From contig CM049313.1 of NCBI GenBank assembly GCA_026874595.1, positions 34,561,159 to 34,625,158 on the forward strand: a stretch of 64,000 bases of DNA. The letters run 5' to 3'. The number at the start of each line of letters is the position of its first letter. The stretch's first letter is position 1. Made by a program: the position numbers and the translations under genes. This stretch comes from Sipunculus nudus (taxonomy: Eukaryota > Annelida > Sipuncula > Golfingiida > Sipunculidae). Below, one piece after another: positions 34,500 to 46,010 of this stretch. The notes beneath the pieces were generated by a model that saw nothing but the letters and a program-made list of their open reading frames with translations, searched no databases and had not been told where the DNA came from.

Positions 34500-34925
34500 C
34501 AACAAAATTTCTTGTTCAGGCGAACACATTAACATATTTTGCCCCCAAATGCCTAAGTTTCCCTGTTACAAACACAATATTTGATTTTATAGGAATTTTT
34601 GCCCAGTACAGGATTTACGTTCTCAAGTTTACTTGAAGCTTCATATGCGGCGGGTATCCATGGAATGGATACAAACGCCGCATAATAACATGCAGTTAGT
34701 TGACATACAGAAACATCATATTTGGCTTAATTTCTTGGTCATTCGAATAAAGTACTATATCTTCCTTAGTTACTTTAAGTTTCCTTGTCATAAACGCAAT
34801 ACTTTATTTTACACGATTTTTTTCCCGACAAGGGTTTTAAGTTCTCCAGTTTACTCTGAAGCTTTTTATGCGGCGGTATCCAGGATCCTGGATATCGCCG
34901 CGCTTAATGCAGTTACCAGGTCTCC
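34500..34925. repeat. Direct duplication, ~230 bp units with hairpins
   Basis: Two units share ACACAATATTTGATTTTA-like text, TTCTC-AGTTTACT and GAAGCTT-ATATGCGGCGG. Each ends in a hairpin: GCGGCG-TATCCAT with ATGGATA-CGCCGC at about 34647-34683, and a near-perfect palindrome GCGGCG-TATCCAGGATCCTGGATA-CGCCGC at about 34869-34900. Confidence 0.7.
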
Positions 34926-34929
34926 ATAA

Positions 34930-36840
34930 CCGCGTATTATTAACCATGATTCACCCCTAAGCTATGACCAGTCGAATGGAGTTACTAAGCTTATCAGAAC
35001 CAATCGCGTGTATTCCTTATTTGAAAACTGCCCCATTATATGTAAAATCGGCTGTAAGGTATGAGATAAATTTGGACAAATCTAATACTTATAAAAGGAA
35101 TTCAGTTCACGTTTGTTCGCAATGTTCTCTGCAACCGCGCTATGTACAATATTGTGCCGTACATCATTTTAAAGGTTATTATCCCCGAAGTGACATAGGC
35201 GATATGAAAATAAATAATTTTTAATATACATATAATTTTGAGTGATTTTTCCGTTTTTTTACCAAGCACAGCCGAACTGCATTCGGCAATCACCGGAATG
35301 CGTGCATCGTGGTCACTTAACCTTTAACACTAAGGACTTTTGTTCATATGAATAACGCTTGCTTTCAATGAGGGATTTGACCCACGTGCGTGGTCAGTAA
35401 AAGAGAAAAACGCATGTTTCTCGCTTAATGAAATGGACAGTTCAACCTAGGAGGATTAATGACAAAACCTAATTCAAGGTCCCAATTTCAGGAACAGGCG
35501 TGGGGTGGGAAGGGGTGGAGTGGCGTCTGGGGTTTCAGGCCTCAATATTTGTCTGATACGATAAAAAAAAAACATTGCGGCAATTGAAAATGAATACAAA
35601 CCCTCTGCATGGAGTCCCGTTGGGTCCGCTTCTGCTACTTACGAGGTATGCATATTTCTGTTTCTTTCTTCAGGAACAGTTTCCTTGCAACGTACATTTA
35701 ATAAATCTTTCATGTGTTCCTCACATCAACCTAATCTTTACACGTCCACCGATAGAATCCAGTCAAATATCATCGAAAACCTTAATGCCCCCGCGTCTCA
35801 TTCCGGTTCGCAATGTTAACACCATGACTAGCCAGGTCATCAAGGTAAACATACCGGGGTATAAATTTCTTGCCACGAGGACAAAACCACAAAATAAATG
35901 TTAAAAATATTGGAGCGACTGCAGGATCACTCACGCACTGTCTCCACCAGATTATGAGTTTATACGGACGGACGGTATTATGTTAAGGATTCATGTAATT
36001 TAAAGTTAATACCAAAATTAAGATACAAGCAGCTGTACATAGAAACGTTTTCTGTTCACAGAAGTGTTGTTCCTCAGAGAGGTGCGTGAGTTATTCTGCT
36101 GTCGTGCCAAAATGTTTATACATATCTTATTTAGACAGTTTCCTACTGAAAACTTATATTTTCTGTTAACTTTTAGAATAAAAAAATGAGCCAACATTTC
36201 ACATTTCAGTTAATAAATCTCCCCAACCCCGGTAATAAGCCCGGTATGTCGCGTCTATCAGCTAGTAGATATATATAACCAATGTGAATATGTTTAAAAT
36301 CACATACCAATCAAACTGTAAGTGATAAAATAATTGGTACTTCCCTTAAGTAACTGCCACTATTACGTGAATTGTTCTGTGTTTGGGTGAACTTGTAAAA
36401 ATAGCAGTGCGCAATAGAGAAGTAGCTAGCGCCATTAGACATTCTTAAACAATGGAAAGAAAAAAATACCTCTCCTTTAAAAAAGATCATAAGTAACAAG
36501 TTCCCTTTTCTAAACACAAAACCGTCTTTGACGTGGTTGTGGGCCGGGGTGGGGTGGGATACGAATCCCCATCCTCACACAAACACACAGTAGCACACAC
36601 ACAGGCCCTTGTAATGGGGAATACCAAATGTACCCCCCCCCCCGTCCACTTTCTAAATACAGTATAATAACAATCATTTTATCAGTGGTGATTCCAAATT
36701 CCAGTTCTGGGAGGCAACTGTTTGGAAAGCATGCATGTGACTGTCTTGCGTGTGTATCAGCCGAGGACGTTGGGCGTGGGAAGGGTGCCTCCCACCCGTT
36801 CGAATTTTTTAAGCAGTTTGAAGCAATTAAGAATTAAAAG
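34930..36840. other. Intergenic, nothing recognised
   Basis: No gene with recognisable domains. The longest frame (35575-35904, 109 codons) has no motif and no splice support. Confidence 0.45.
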
Positions 36841-37080
36841 AACAGGTAAAAATACACGAAATAATAGGGAATATTATATAAAATAACAGGGAGTAGTATA
36901 TAAAATAACAGGGATTAAAATATAAAATAACAGGGAATAGTATATAAAATAACAAGGACAAGGAATGGTATATAAAATAACATGGGAATAGTATATAAAA
37001 TAACAGGGAATAATATATAACATAACAGGGAATAATGTATAAAATAACAGGAAGTAGTATATAAAAAAACAGGGGATAGT
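36841..37080. repeat. ~22-bp AT-rich minisatellite
   Basis: About ten imperfect units with consensus AGGGAATAGTATATAAAATAAC (lengths 20-28 bp). The minus-strand frame at 36915-37337 is a by-product, with repeated FLYTIPCYFI-like residues. Confidence 0.9.
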
Positions 37081-37084
37081 AATG

Positions 37085-38110
37085 CTTCCAAAATAAAAAG
37101 TGGTGATGAAACCTTTGCCCTTAATTCTAATCTATAAAACGTGTATTTTTTATATTTGAGCCTTACATGTTTAGGAACCGAAATGTTGCGGAAACCGGTG
37201 AACCTAAACTGGCATAAAATCAGTGAGTTTTCTTGAAGGCTGCACTCAATTGATACTTTACTGACTTTGCAACACTGTGATATATTTTTGGTAATGACTT
37301 CTATTTTTATGGATTTCAATAAGAGACAAAATGCCATTCATTTAACAAACAATATCAAATTAGGGGATAAAACATGACATGCCCCTCCCTCTAGTTGAAG
37401 GGTCTGTTTCCTGAATAATACTTGTCGTGACTTTGTGGTTTAGTAACTGTACGTGTAAGACCTACGCCAACGTATTCCTGTCTACCAGGAATTGATTAAA
37501 TAATTAAAGCTTCTTATTCCCTTGCTTACAAATACTATCATGAAACTAGTTGAAATCAATATGTACATGTAATTGGATTTGCCCACATATTCGTTTTAAC
37601 TCTAGCAGATTCATGACGACTGTGAAATTGTCGTTTGCACTTGTGGTGAAAAAAAGGCGCTTCTTTATTTTCGCTTTGCACCACATGTGCAAGGAAGGCG
37701 GGCCGTTAGAAGTACAACGTATACAATGTCATGATCTATGTACATAATATTTTCAATTTACTCTCATTGAATGATATTAAAATACAATTTTCAATCAATC
37801 CGAGATAATATTATTTCTTTCCCTCGATAAGTTCTTGTGGTCGTAAACACGGTATTTATTAAATCAATAATTCTATTAACGCCCAACTGATTTCAGTTTG
37901 TGATTGCACCTGTTGAACTGGGAATATACAAAATGTGATATGAAGGCAGCATTATCTGGGATGTAGAAAAGGGTTCCAAGCTCAACGTTACATTATGGTT
38001 CACGGGGTCGCGGTCTTGGACACTCCTCGGTCAATCTTTAAAGCTCTTTCACACACCGCCGATGTCACTCCGATATTCTTCTCTTACACTGCCCCGATGT
38101 CTCTCGGTGT
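37085..38110. other. Intergenic, nothing recognised
   Basis: No coding or repeat structure that I can support. Confidence 0.45.
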
Positions 38111-38114
38111 AGCG

Positions 38115-39790
38115 ATTTCAGATCATCCCCCCTTAAGTTAACCCCCGGTAACTTGAAACGATTTTAAGATTATCCACGCTTCAGATTAGGGAGGGGTTGT
38201 GGTTAATCTGAAATCGATCTCAGATTACCCCGGGAAACTAGAAATCGATTTTAGATTACCGCCTGTGATATCAGATTAACACCTTCATAACAGTTTTGTT
38301 TTTATAAGTATATATTTAAAGTTCATACAATTTCTGTATTCTGGATTTCACAGATTAAGTGAATCTGTGCATATCTTATGTTAACATGTAATGTGTCATG
38401 TGTGAGTAAAAGAAAATAACTGTGTACCTAACATTTTATTTTACGTTAATTGACTCAGTCTTTTAAATCTTCACGTGGTTTATTGAAATAATATATCATG
38501 AGTTAAAAACATAAAAATTTATCATTTGGTTGAATCAGCCAGGGGAAACTTCAAATTAGGTTCAGACTACCATAATTCAGACTTATCAATCTCAGATTAC
38601 CGAGAGTAACATGAAAAAAAGGGGGGGGGGGGGGTAATCTGAAATCAATCTCAGATTACCGGAGGTAACATATAATGGGGAGGGTAATCTGAAATCACTC
38701 TCTGATTACCGGGGTAACATAAAATGGGTTAATTTGAAATCAATCTAACATAACCGAGGTAATCATGAAATGGGGGTAATCTGAAATCCATCTCAGATTA
38801 CCGGGGGTAACATGAATGGGGGGGGGGGGTAATCTGAATTCAATATCAGATTACCGGGGGTAACATGAAATGGGGGTAATCGGAAATCAATCTCAGATGT
38901 CCCGGGGTAACATGAAATAGGGGGGGGGATCTGAAATCAACCTCAGATTACCGGGGGTAACATAAATGGGGGGGGGGGTTAATCTGAATTCAATATCAGA
39001 TTACCGAGGGTAACATGAAATGGGGGTTATCGGAAATCAATCTCAGATGACCCGGGGTAACATGAAATAGGGGGGGGGGGGGATCTGAAATCAATCTCAG
39101 ATTTCCCGGGGTAACATTAAATGGGGGGTAATCTGAATTCAATCCCACATAACCGAGGTAAACATGAAATGGGGGTAATCTGAAATCAATCTCAGATTAA
39201 CGGGGGTAACATGAAATGGGGATAATCTGAAATCAATCCCACATAACCGAGGTAAACATGAAATGGGGGTAATCTGAAATCAATCTCAGATCAACGGGGG
39301 TAACATGAAATGGGGTGGGTAATCAGAAATCAATCTTAGATTACCGGGGTAACATGAAATGGAGGGTAATCTGAAATCAATTTCAGATTTCCCGGGCTAA
39401 CATGAAATAGGGGAATTCATACGTGATGATTAGGTAAACCTAATAGCACGTGGTGTTATTTGCAGGAAGCATTGCATCCAGAATAAAGACTGAGCCTTTA
39501 TGTGAATCAGTCTCAGAATACAGAGGGTAACATGAAATGGGGGTAATCTGAAATCTATCTCAGATTTCCCGGGGTAACATGAAATTGGGGGTAATCTGAA
39601 TGCAATCTCAGATTGAGAATGGTTACATGAAATGGGGGTAATCTGAAATCATTCTAAGATTTCACGGGGTAACATGGAATGGGGCGGGGGGGGGGGGGGA
39701 AGGTGGATCTGAATCAATTTCAGATTACCGAGGGTAACAAGAAATGGGGGTAATCTGAAATCAATCTCAGATTTCCGGGGGTAACATGAA
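38115..39790. repeat. Array of ~47-bp palindromic units
   Basis: About 27-30 imperfect units after a more diverged start. The unit is roughly CATGAAATGGGGGTAATCTG then AAATCAATCTCAGATTACCG then GGGGTAA. GGTAATCTGA and TCAGATTACC inside each unit are inverted repeats, so each unit can form a hairpin. Runs of G vary from 3 to 13. A part between 38285 and 38560 is non-repetitive. There are no constant-length spacers, so this is not a CRISPR. Confidence 0.9.
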
Positions 39791-39889
39791 ATAGGGGAAT
39801 TCATACGTGATGATTAGGTAAACCTAATAGCACGTGGTGTTATTTGCAGGAAGCATTGCATCCAGAATAGAGACTGAGCCTTTATGTGA
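39401..39889. repeat. 105-bp non-array segment present twice
   Basis: 39401-39505 and 39785-39889 are nearly identical (GGGGAATTCATACGTGATGA ... ACTGAGCCTTTATGTGA). The second copy is the junction of the array with right-flanking sequence, so the first copy marks a block duplication of flank plus array. Confidence 0.85.
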
Positions 39890-42189
39890 TTGGCTGGTGC
39901 AGTGTGACGTCACAGGCAAAATACAAGAATGACCGAAATCTAGCAAAAAGTGTTGTTTTAATTCTTCCCTGATAATTTGGGATGACAGTGTCAGAATTAC
40001 TAAGCTTTTTATGAGATCTTGAATTTAAAGTAACATGGGTTTTCCCTGTGGGTGACGTCACTGCCGAAATTACAGTGCTCATAGATCTGCCAATAGTATT
40101 TGAACAAATCACACAACCCCGTGTTTTATTTTGTGTAAAAACAATAGAAAAATATGTTTCTCCTCCAGGAATAGGGTTCAGTTTATAAAATTCTATATTT
40201 ATATTTATTTCATTGTAAAGTGTGTTATATGATAATATGAGATTTGGAATACGTTTGCTTGAACTGAAAGAAGTTTTCACAGGCATGACTTGGTCTTCTA
40301 GTTATGTGCTAGACGTTGATATAATTTAAAAAATATATTAGTTTATCCAATGGAAGCAAAGAACCCACGTGATGGATACCATGAGGTTAGGCTACATTTG
40401 AAATCAAGAAAGTGGCGATGGATCCGCCAGAAATGTATTCCATCTCAGGACTCAGGACTGTTAGATCTAACATGTAGGACGATATGGTATTTAGATGGAC
40501 AGTCAGAAATGGCACTTCATGTTTTCGCAAAATATGACTGCCTGACTGTATAGAATGTTGTTAAATGACCATTTTCATTTTTATCTTTAATATATTTGAC
40601 GAGGGTTGAACTTGTCACCGAAATCCTCTGTTGTCACGCCTCTGAAATGTCTGTTTTTTTTTATTTAGCTGTCGGGACAGGCAGACGATTCCTAGAGTGT
40701 CGAAAGGAGTAATTTTTCATAAATACCCATAAATCCTGAGCAATTTGAAATTGTTTTGCGCTATCTGCGCCAGAAACTACGCAGGTGCACTCGGCCCATG
40801 TCAACCCGGCCAGTGGAAACCCCCTACCCGGGCGACGTCGCGCGGGCCAGTCCCCGTGCAAGAACAAGTGATACGCCTGTTACGGCAAAAAAGTAGCTTA
40901 CTTCATGAGCATTATCCAGGCGATGAGGTATTAATAGATGGTCGGCAGTAAAATGCTGTTACTGATATTCTAAGCCGGTTACTCTTAAACAAGTAGGCCT
41001 TATATGTTGTATATTGATTGTGTACTAATTTAACGTCATGTATACACGTCACTGCATGGTGTCAATTCTTTGTATTTATAAAACTGTTGTCAGTTCTGTA
41101 AAATGTGTAATTTGTACCTATCAAACAATCGACTTCGTTGTGTCCTGGCTTACTTATCCCAGCATCATATTTATATAACAATGGGTTTAATTCTATGAAT
41201 AACATTCTGTTCCATTTCCTCTATCCAACTAGTTTTCGCGATATTTCTTTTGAATTTATTTTTGTCAGTGAATAAAATGCAGCTGTTACCACAGGAGGTT
41301 ATAAATATTTTACATTGCGTACCTGGAAAGAGTTGCAAAGATCATGGCGTCCATTTGAGGCATGTTCATATCTGTTTATTCACTCTAAAAGCTGGAAACA
41401 TGTTCATGGTTCAATTTGAAACACCGTTTTGTCCCATTTTAAACACGTATTTGTCGATTTCAAAACAAAACGTGTTTCAAAACTATGCTTTCACGTTTCA
41501 GTTTGAAACATGTTTCAATGCTGGGAAGATAAACATGTTTTGCAACATGTTTTATGTGAATTACATGTTTCAGTATTTACATGACTATCTTATCCTAAAA
41601 CATGTGTCTAACTGACATGAATCGTCACATGTTTCACACAAACAGTCACCTGTTTCATCTTACAACTGGAAAAAGTATAATTCGCATTTTTGTCCAATTG
41701 TTTCGTATTTCTAAGCATCATTCAGCTTCCACAAACATATCAAATAATCACAAACATGTTTTAAGGAATTTTATACCTCATACATGCTCAACATTACGTC
41801 TCAATGACGATACAATTTCACAGAGGATATCAAAGCAAACGTACAACCATTAAAGAATAATGACACAGTCACCATATTATTGCATGTAGGCAAACGTTAA
41901 GTATTTCGACGTTAAACTTACATATCAACAGGATAATAAAACCAAATTATGTTTTGTAACCTGGTATTTTTTTATAGGAACAACAGCTTTAGATCACACA
42001 GTGCAATTCCTTCCGAAAACCAGAATTTTATATGAAGCTTATTTTGCAACAAATTAGTTAATATTAAAAATGATGATAGCCAATGACTAAAATAACTGCA
42101 AAATAAAAAAAACAGTCCTGTCATAATTTGTAACTCACAAGTTTACATTTGTTGAGTATATCAAATAATTGTATCTGCCATAACAGATT
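39890..42189. other. Intergenic; cluster of AACATGTTT palindromes
   Basis: No gene recognised. At about 41395-41640 there is a dense set of AAACATGTTT/ACATGTTTCA words, several palindromic. An oddity of unknown meaning. Confidence 0.45.
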
Positions 42190-42199
42190 TTTGCGGATA

Positions 42200-43322
42200 C
42201 TATGTTTTCAGTCGGACACGGCCGCCTCCGCCGCCGCTTAGGTTTCCGGAGACTTCCTCCGTAACCACTGGGCGGAATTTTTCGAAATTCGGAATTATGA
42301 TCGGGTCACATGCGAACTGCTGCGTCCTCTTTTATGGTTTACCTCTGACCTTTCCTCTCTGCCAAGCGTCCATTTGTGCGTCTGTTTCCACACATAAACC
42401 CACATATCTCGGGAACCGTTTGACTGATCAGGCTAAACATTTTGCACAAATGTAGCCCTTGGAAAGCTTTATAACATACACTAAAAATGGTGGCGCTACC
42501 TGCAACCATTTTTGCACAGCGTCCATCTGTTCATCTGCCTTGGGATAAAATCTATCATATCTCTGCATTGGTCAGACTCATACAACTGAAATTTTGCATG
42601 TGTATACACCCTGAACAGCTTTCTTGATTTTATGACAGGTGGCGCCACCTACATTCACGTTAATGCTGCAGACATCCAAGCTCATATTCGGGAACCGTTT
42701 GACCGATCGGGCCAAAATTTTGCATGTGTATAGATCTCACATAGCTCTTTATCTGCCACCATTTTCGCACAGTCTCCATCTGTTCATCTGCCATGGGATA
42801 AAATCACTCATATCGCGCAGTGGTTTGACATATCTTCCTAAAGTGTTGCATGTTTATACATCTTGGATAGCTTTCTCGATTTTGTGGCAGGTGGCGCCAC
42901 CTACATTTATGCTTATGTTGCAGACATTCAGGCTTATATCTCAGGATTGGTTTGACATATCCCCCTGAAATTTTGCATATGTATAGATCTACCATAGTTC
43001 TTAATCATACACAAAATTGAAGGCGCCACCTGCCACCATTTTTGCACCGTGTTTGTCTGCTGTGGGATAAAAACGCTCATATACAAGTAGTAAGTTTGAC
43101 TTATCTGCCTAAAATTTTGCATATGCATACAACTTGGACAGCTTTCTGGATTTTGTGGTAGGTGGCGCAACCTACATACACATTTCGGCTGCAGACATCA
43201 ATGCTAATATGCAACACATCTCACTCTATTTCCCCTTGCCACTTAATCCATGCCTCACTTCACCCGTCCCACTCTGATTTTCGAGGATACACCTAGTCGC
43301 TTGTCGACTACCCGTATTCTAG
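42200..43322 (+). mobile_element. Helitron-like element with internal ~255-bp repeats
   Basis: The right end has hairpin TAGTCG-CTTGT-CGACTA (43294-43310), then CCCGTATT, then CTAG (43319-43322) followed by T: again hairpin plus CTRR. Inside are about three diverged tandem units of roughly 253-269 bp (TGGGATAAAA at 42541, 42794 and 43063; GGTGGCGCCACCTACATT at 42639 and 42890). Open frames 42639-42968 and minus 42804-43170 follow the repeats. The 5' boundary is uncertain. Confidence 0.6.
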
Positions 43323-44119
43323 TTTGTTAATAGTGTAACTGTTACTGTCTCTTTTACATTTATTTGAACTAATAGCAAGATTGGAGCCTTGTACAGCTGA
43401 CCAGCATACGTCCTTTCCCTTAAAGTAAATCAGAATAACATAAATCATATATTTTCTTTAATTTTATATGAAGACAAATGTGTCAATATTTGCGTTACAT
43501 CATATTGGAATAGTAGGGCCATTTAAAATAGTAAAATTAAATTACTCAACACACAGGCAGGTTACTGTTTGTGTGGTTTGTAATGTCAATGTCCTACTCC
43601 TTTCAGCTAATTATAAGGTAGTTATATAACAGAATTGGACTTGAATGCCCCTAAAGGTACACTTGCTAACCTTTTTTGTTAGTAAAAGATTAAAAATTTA
43701 TAAAAAGCACCATTCCGCTTATGGGTACATACTCCTTATATATATAAGGAAACCAGATGTATAAACAACTTGAATCTTGCCGGATTTACATAAAGTGAAA
43801 AGTGCACCCAGGTATATAATTGTTGAAACTTCTACGCCAGTGATGATGGTCCAGTGGCATAGTCCAGGGGCTTAGCCAGGGCGGTGCTGATTAAACTATT
43901 TCTAATGGTTGAAGTATTTGAACTGCTATAGAATTTTCAGTTTTTCTGGATTTCAATATGTGAAGACAGTATACCATCCTAGATTACGTGTCATGGATCC
44001 ACTGAAAGCCCAGCATCATCGAACAATATCATACAAGGTAAATAATCTTACCTTTGTATTTTTATGTGTTTAATAATGTTCATATATCACAGTTATGTTA
44101 TGATTGACAATATTATATT
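43323..44119. other. Intergenic, nothing recognised
   Basis: No supported feature. Confidence 0.45.
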
Positions 44120-44665
44120 GAAGTGGCTAAACAGCCGGCAGGATTTTTGTGGATATTTCTTGCATCAACTCATAACACAATAGCTATAGGCTCAACAGCT
44201 TTAATTGGGTGTGGTGTAACACTGTTTAATTATACCCTTGACTTTATCAGCTGATCCTTTGGCCATTCATTCGACATATCCTGAGTTTGTTTTCACACAC
44301 TAATTATTTGTTTGCTCATATGCAAACTAGTGTATAAACTATAAACAGTCTCTTGACACACATTCACATTTCTGGTATTTTTTTTATCACAAAATATCTA
44401 AACTATCCTGTAAATATCACTAATGTGGACTTTTAATACCTACTCATTTGTACTCAACATACTTATTACATATAGACCAGCAAAATAGATAATATAGTTA
44501 GTAATCACTATATTGTCAGCTATATTGTCCAAATGATAATGGAATGTACAGAGTAAAACACTGAAATATACTAAAATAGAGCATACATTTATTTGCCGGC
44601 AGTTTAGCCTGTGGGGTACACTGTCGACAAGGTCAGTTTCCCCTGCCGACTGTTTAGCCACTTCC
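44120..44665. mobile_element. MITE-like element with ~25-bp terminal inverted repeats
   Basis: The left end GAAGTGGCTAAACAGCCGGC and the right end (reverse complement) GAAGTGGCTAAACAGTCGGC are inverted copies 545 bp apart. An extra internal GCCGGCAGTTTAGCC lies near 44595. The interior is AT-rich with no transposase. Confidence 0.75.
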
Positions 44666-45031
44666 ATATATCACTAGGCAATATTGTTAAGATCACACTT
44701 AGTAACAGGCGTTTGAATTCAATTTACTTGTGTTTCCCTTTTATTTCTTTTTGATATTCTCGAGGAGGTCCTGTTATTCGACATGTTTGTATGTGAAACT
44801 CTTGCTCTTTGCCGACAGGTGGAAACCTAAACAAATGTGCCGAACAGTTTCCACGTATCGCAACGCGGAAAGGGCACCCCACCGTGCTTTTTTTAAAAAG
44901 AAACGATAGTGACTCTGATCCAATTCATAAATAGACAGGTTTATTTTGCTCTGTTTGAAACACGGTGCTATATACCAACAAAGATTGGAACAAATCCATT
45001 TCAGCAGACCGTCCCTTTTCAGACCATCTCG

Positions 45032-45033
<2 letters not shown>

Positions 45034-45096
<63 letters not shown>
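45034..45096. repeat. (TA)n microsatellite
   Basis: About 31 TA units, the longest in the window. Confidence 0.95.
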
Positions 45097-45100
<4 letters not shown>

Positions 45101-45389
45101 AATTATATCATGAAATTCGAAAAGCAAAACTGCTACTACTGCGCAGCGTGATGTATAAAATTAATGAGAAAACCAATTCAGCCAGCCAGGCGTTATCGAA
45201 TCTCGTGTAATGGAGCCTTGGAAACAACCTGATTTAATAAACAACGCAATTAGCTAATAATGAATAGAACTTACTATATTAATTCTTTGTAAATTATATT
45301 TATTAAAGTGACTGATGTAAATGGCTTGGATGTGTCCTGGCTTACATATCCGGAAAATAAGATAAACATAACAATTCATTCAACTTTGT

Positions 45390-45480
45390 GTAGTATCTTT
45401 GAATACTTTTTTTTTAAAGAATTTTTTTGTTGGAGGTCACCGCCTCAAATTTTTAATGCTGGCTTAACTAAATATATGGA
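45390..45480 (+). repeat. Repeat D, copy 1
   Basis: Shares GAGGTCACCGCCTC and TTTTTAATGCTG with 55225-55300 and, more weakly, 50570-50640. Confidence 0.5.
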
Positions 45481-45734
45481 CATCTATGGACATCTATATG
45501 GACGTGAGGATTTCTTCCAGACTAAAGAACAACCTAATTAACTACATTTATTATAAATTCTATCTCAATCTTTGATGTGTTCCATTTTATGAAAACAGTT
45601 ACAGACGTATTTTAAAAAAAACTATCATTGTCAAAATCACGACGGGACCAAGGTGTGTTTGAACATTTACAAAGATTAAACCATTCCTCCTGTCAGTGCC
45701 TATTTAAATTAGTGATTATTATATAAACATTAAA

Positions 45735-46010
45735 TATTTGCCTTCGCCTGTTCATCACCGATCGTGTGTGTGTGTTTTGTGTATTTTTGTATACGTTTGA
45801 GCACAACATAACTCGCGCAGTCATAGCATGAACGGTATCTCATGAATATTTAAGGGGATTTTGGGAAGGGCAAATGAAGAACCGGTTATATTTTGGTGTG
45901 AATCTGGCACATGGTCAGGATTCAGGAAAGACATCGAGGAATATTCACAAATGTTATGTCACTTATGTACGAATGAACCTGAGAATAGCGGCGACTTGTA
46001 TTTTTTGGAA
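45735..46010 (+). mobile_element. Helitron-like element, 5' part
   Basis: Matches 29400-29660: ATATTTGCCT(T/C)CGC, the TGTGTGTG stretch, ATCTCATGA, ATTTT-GG-A, TTGGTGTG-ATC-GGCACATG and GGATTCAGGAA-G-CATC. It leads directly into the 66-bp array, which is an expansion of the element's 3' hairpin region. Confidence 0.6.

Noticed and set aside
36841-37080. I-SceI-like homing endonuclease sites (ATAACAGGG)
   Set aside because: Only part of the site matches, and it repeats because the minisatellite repeats.
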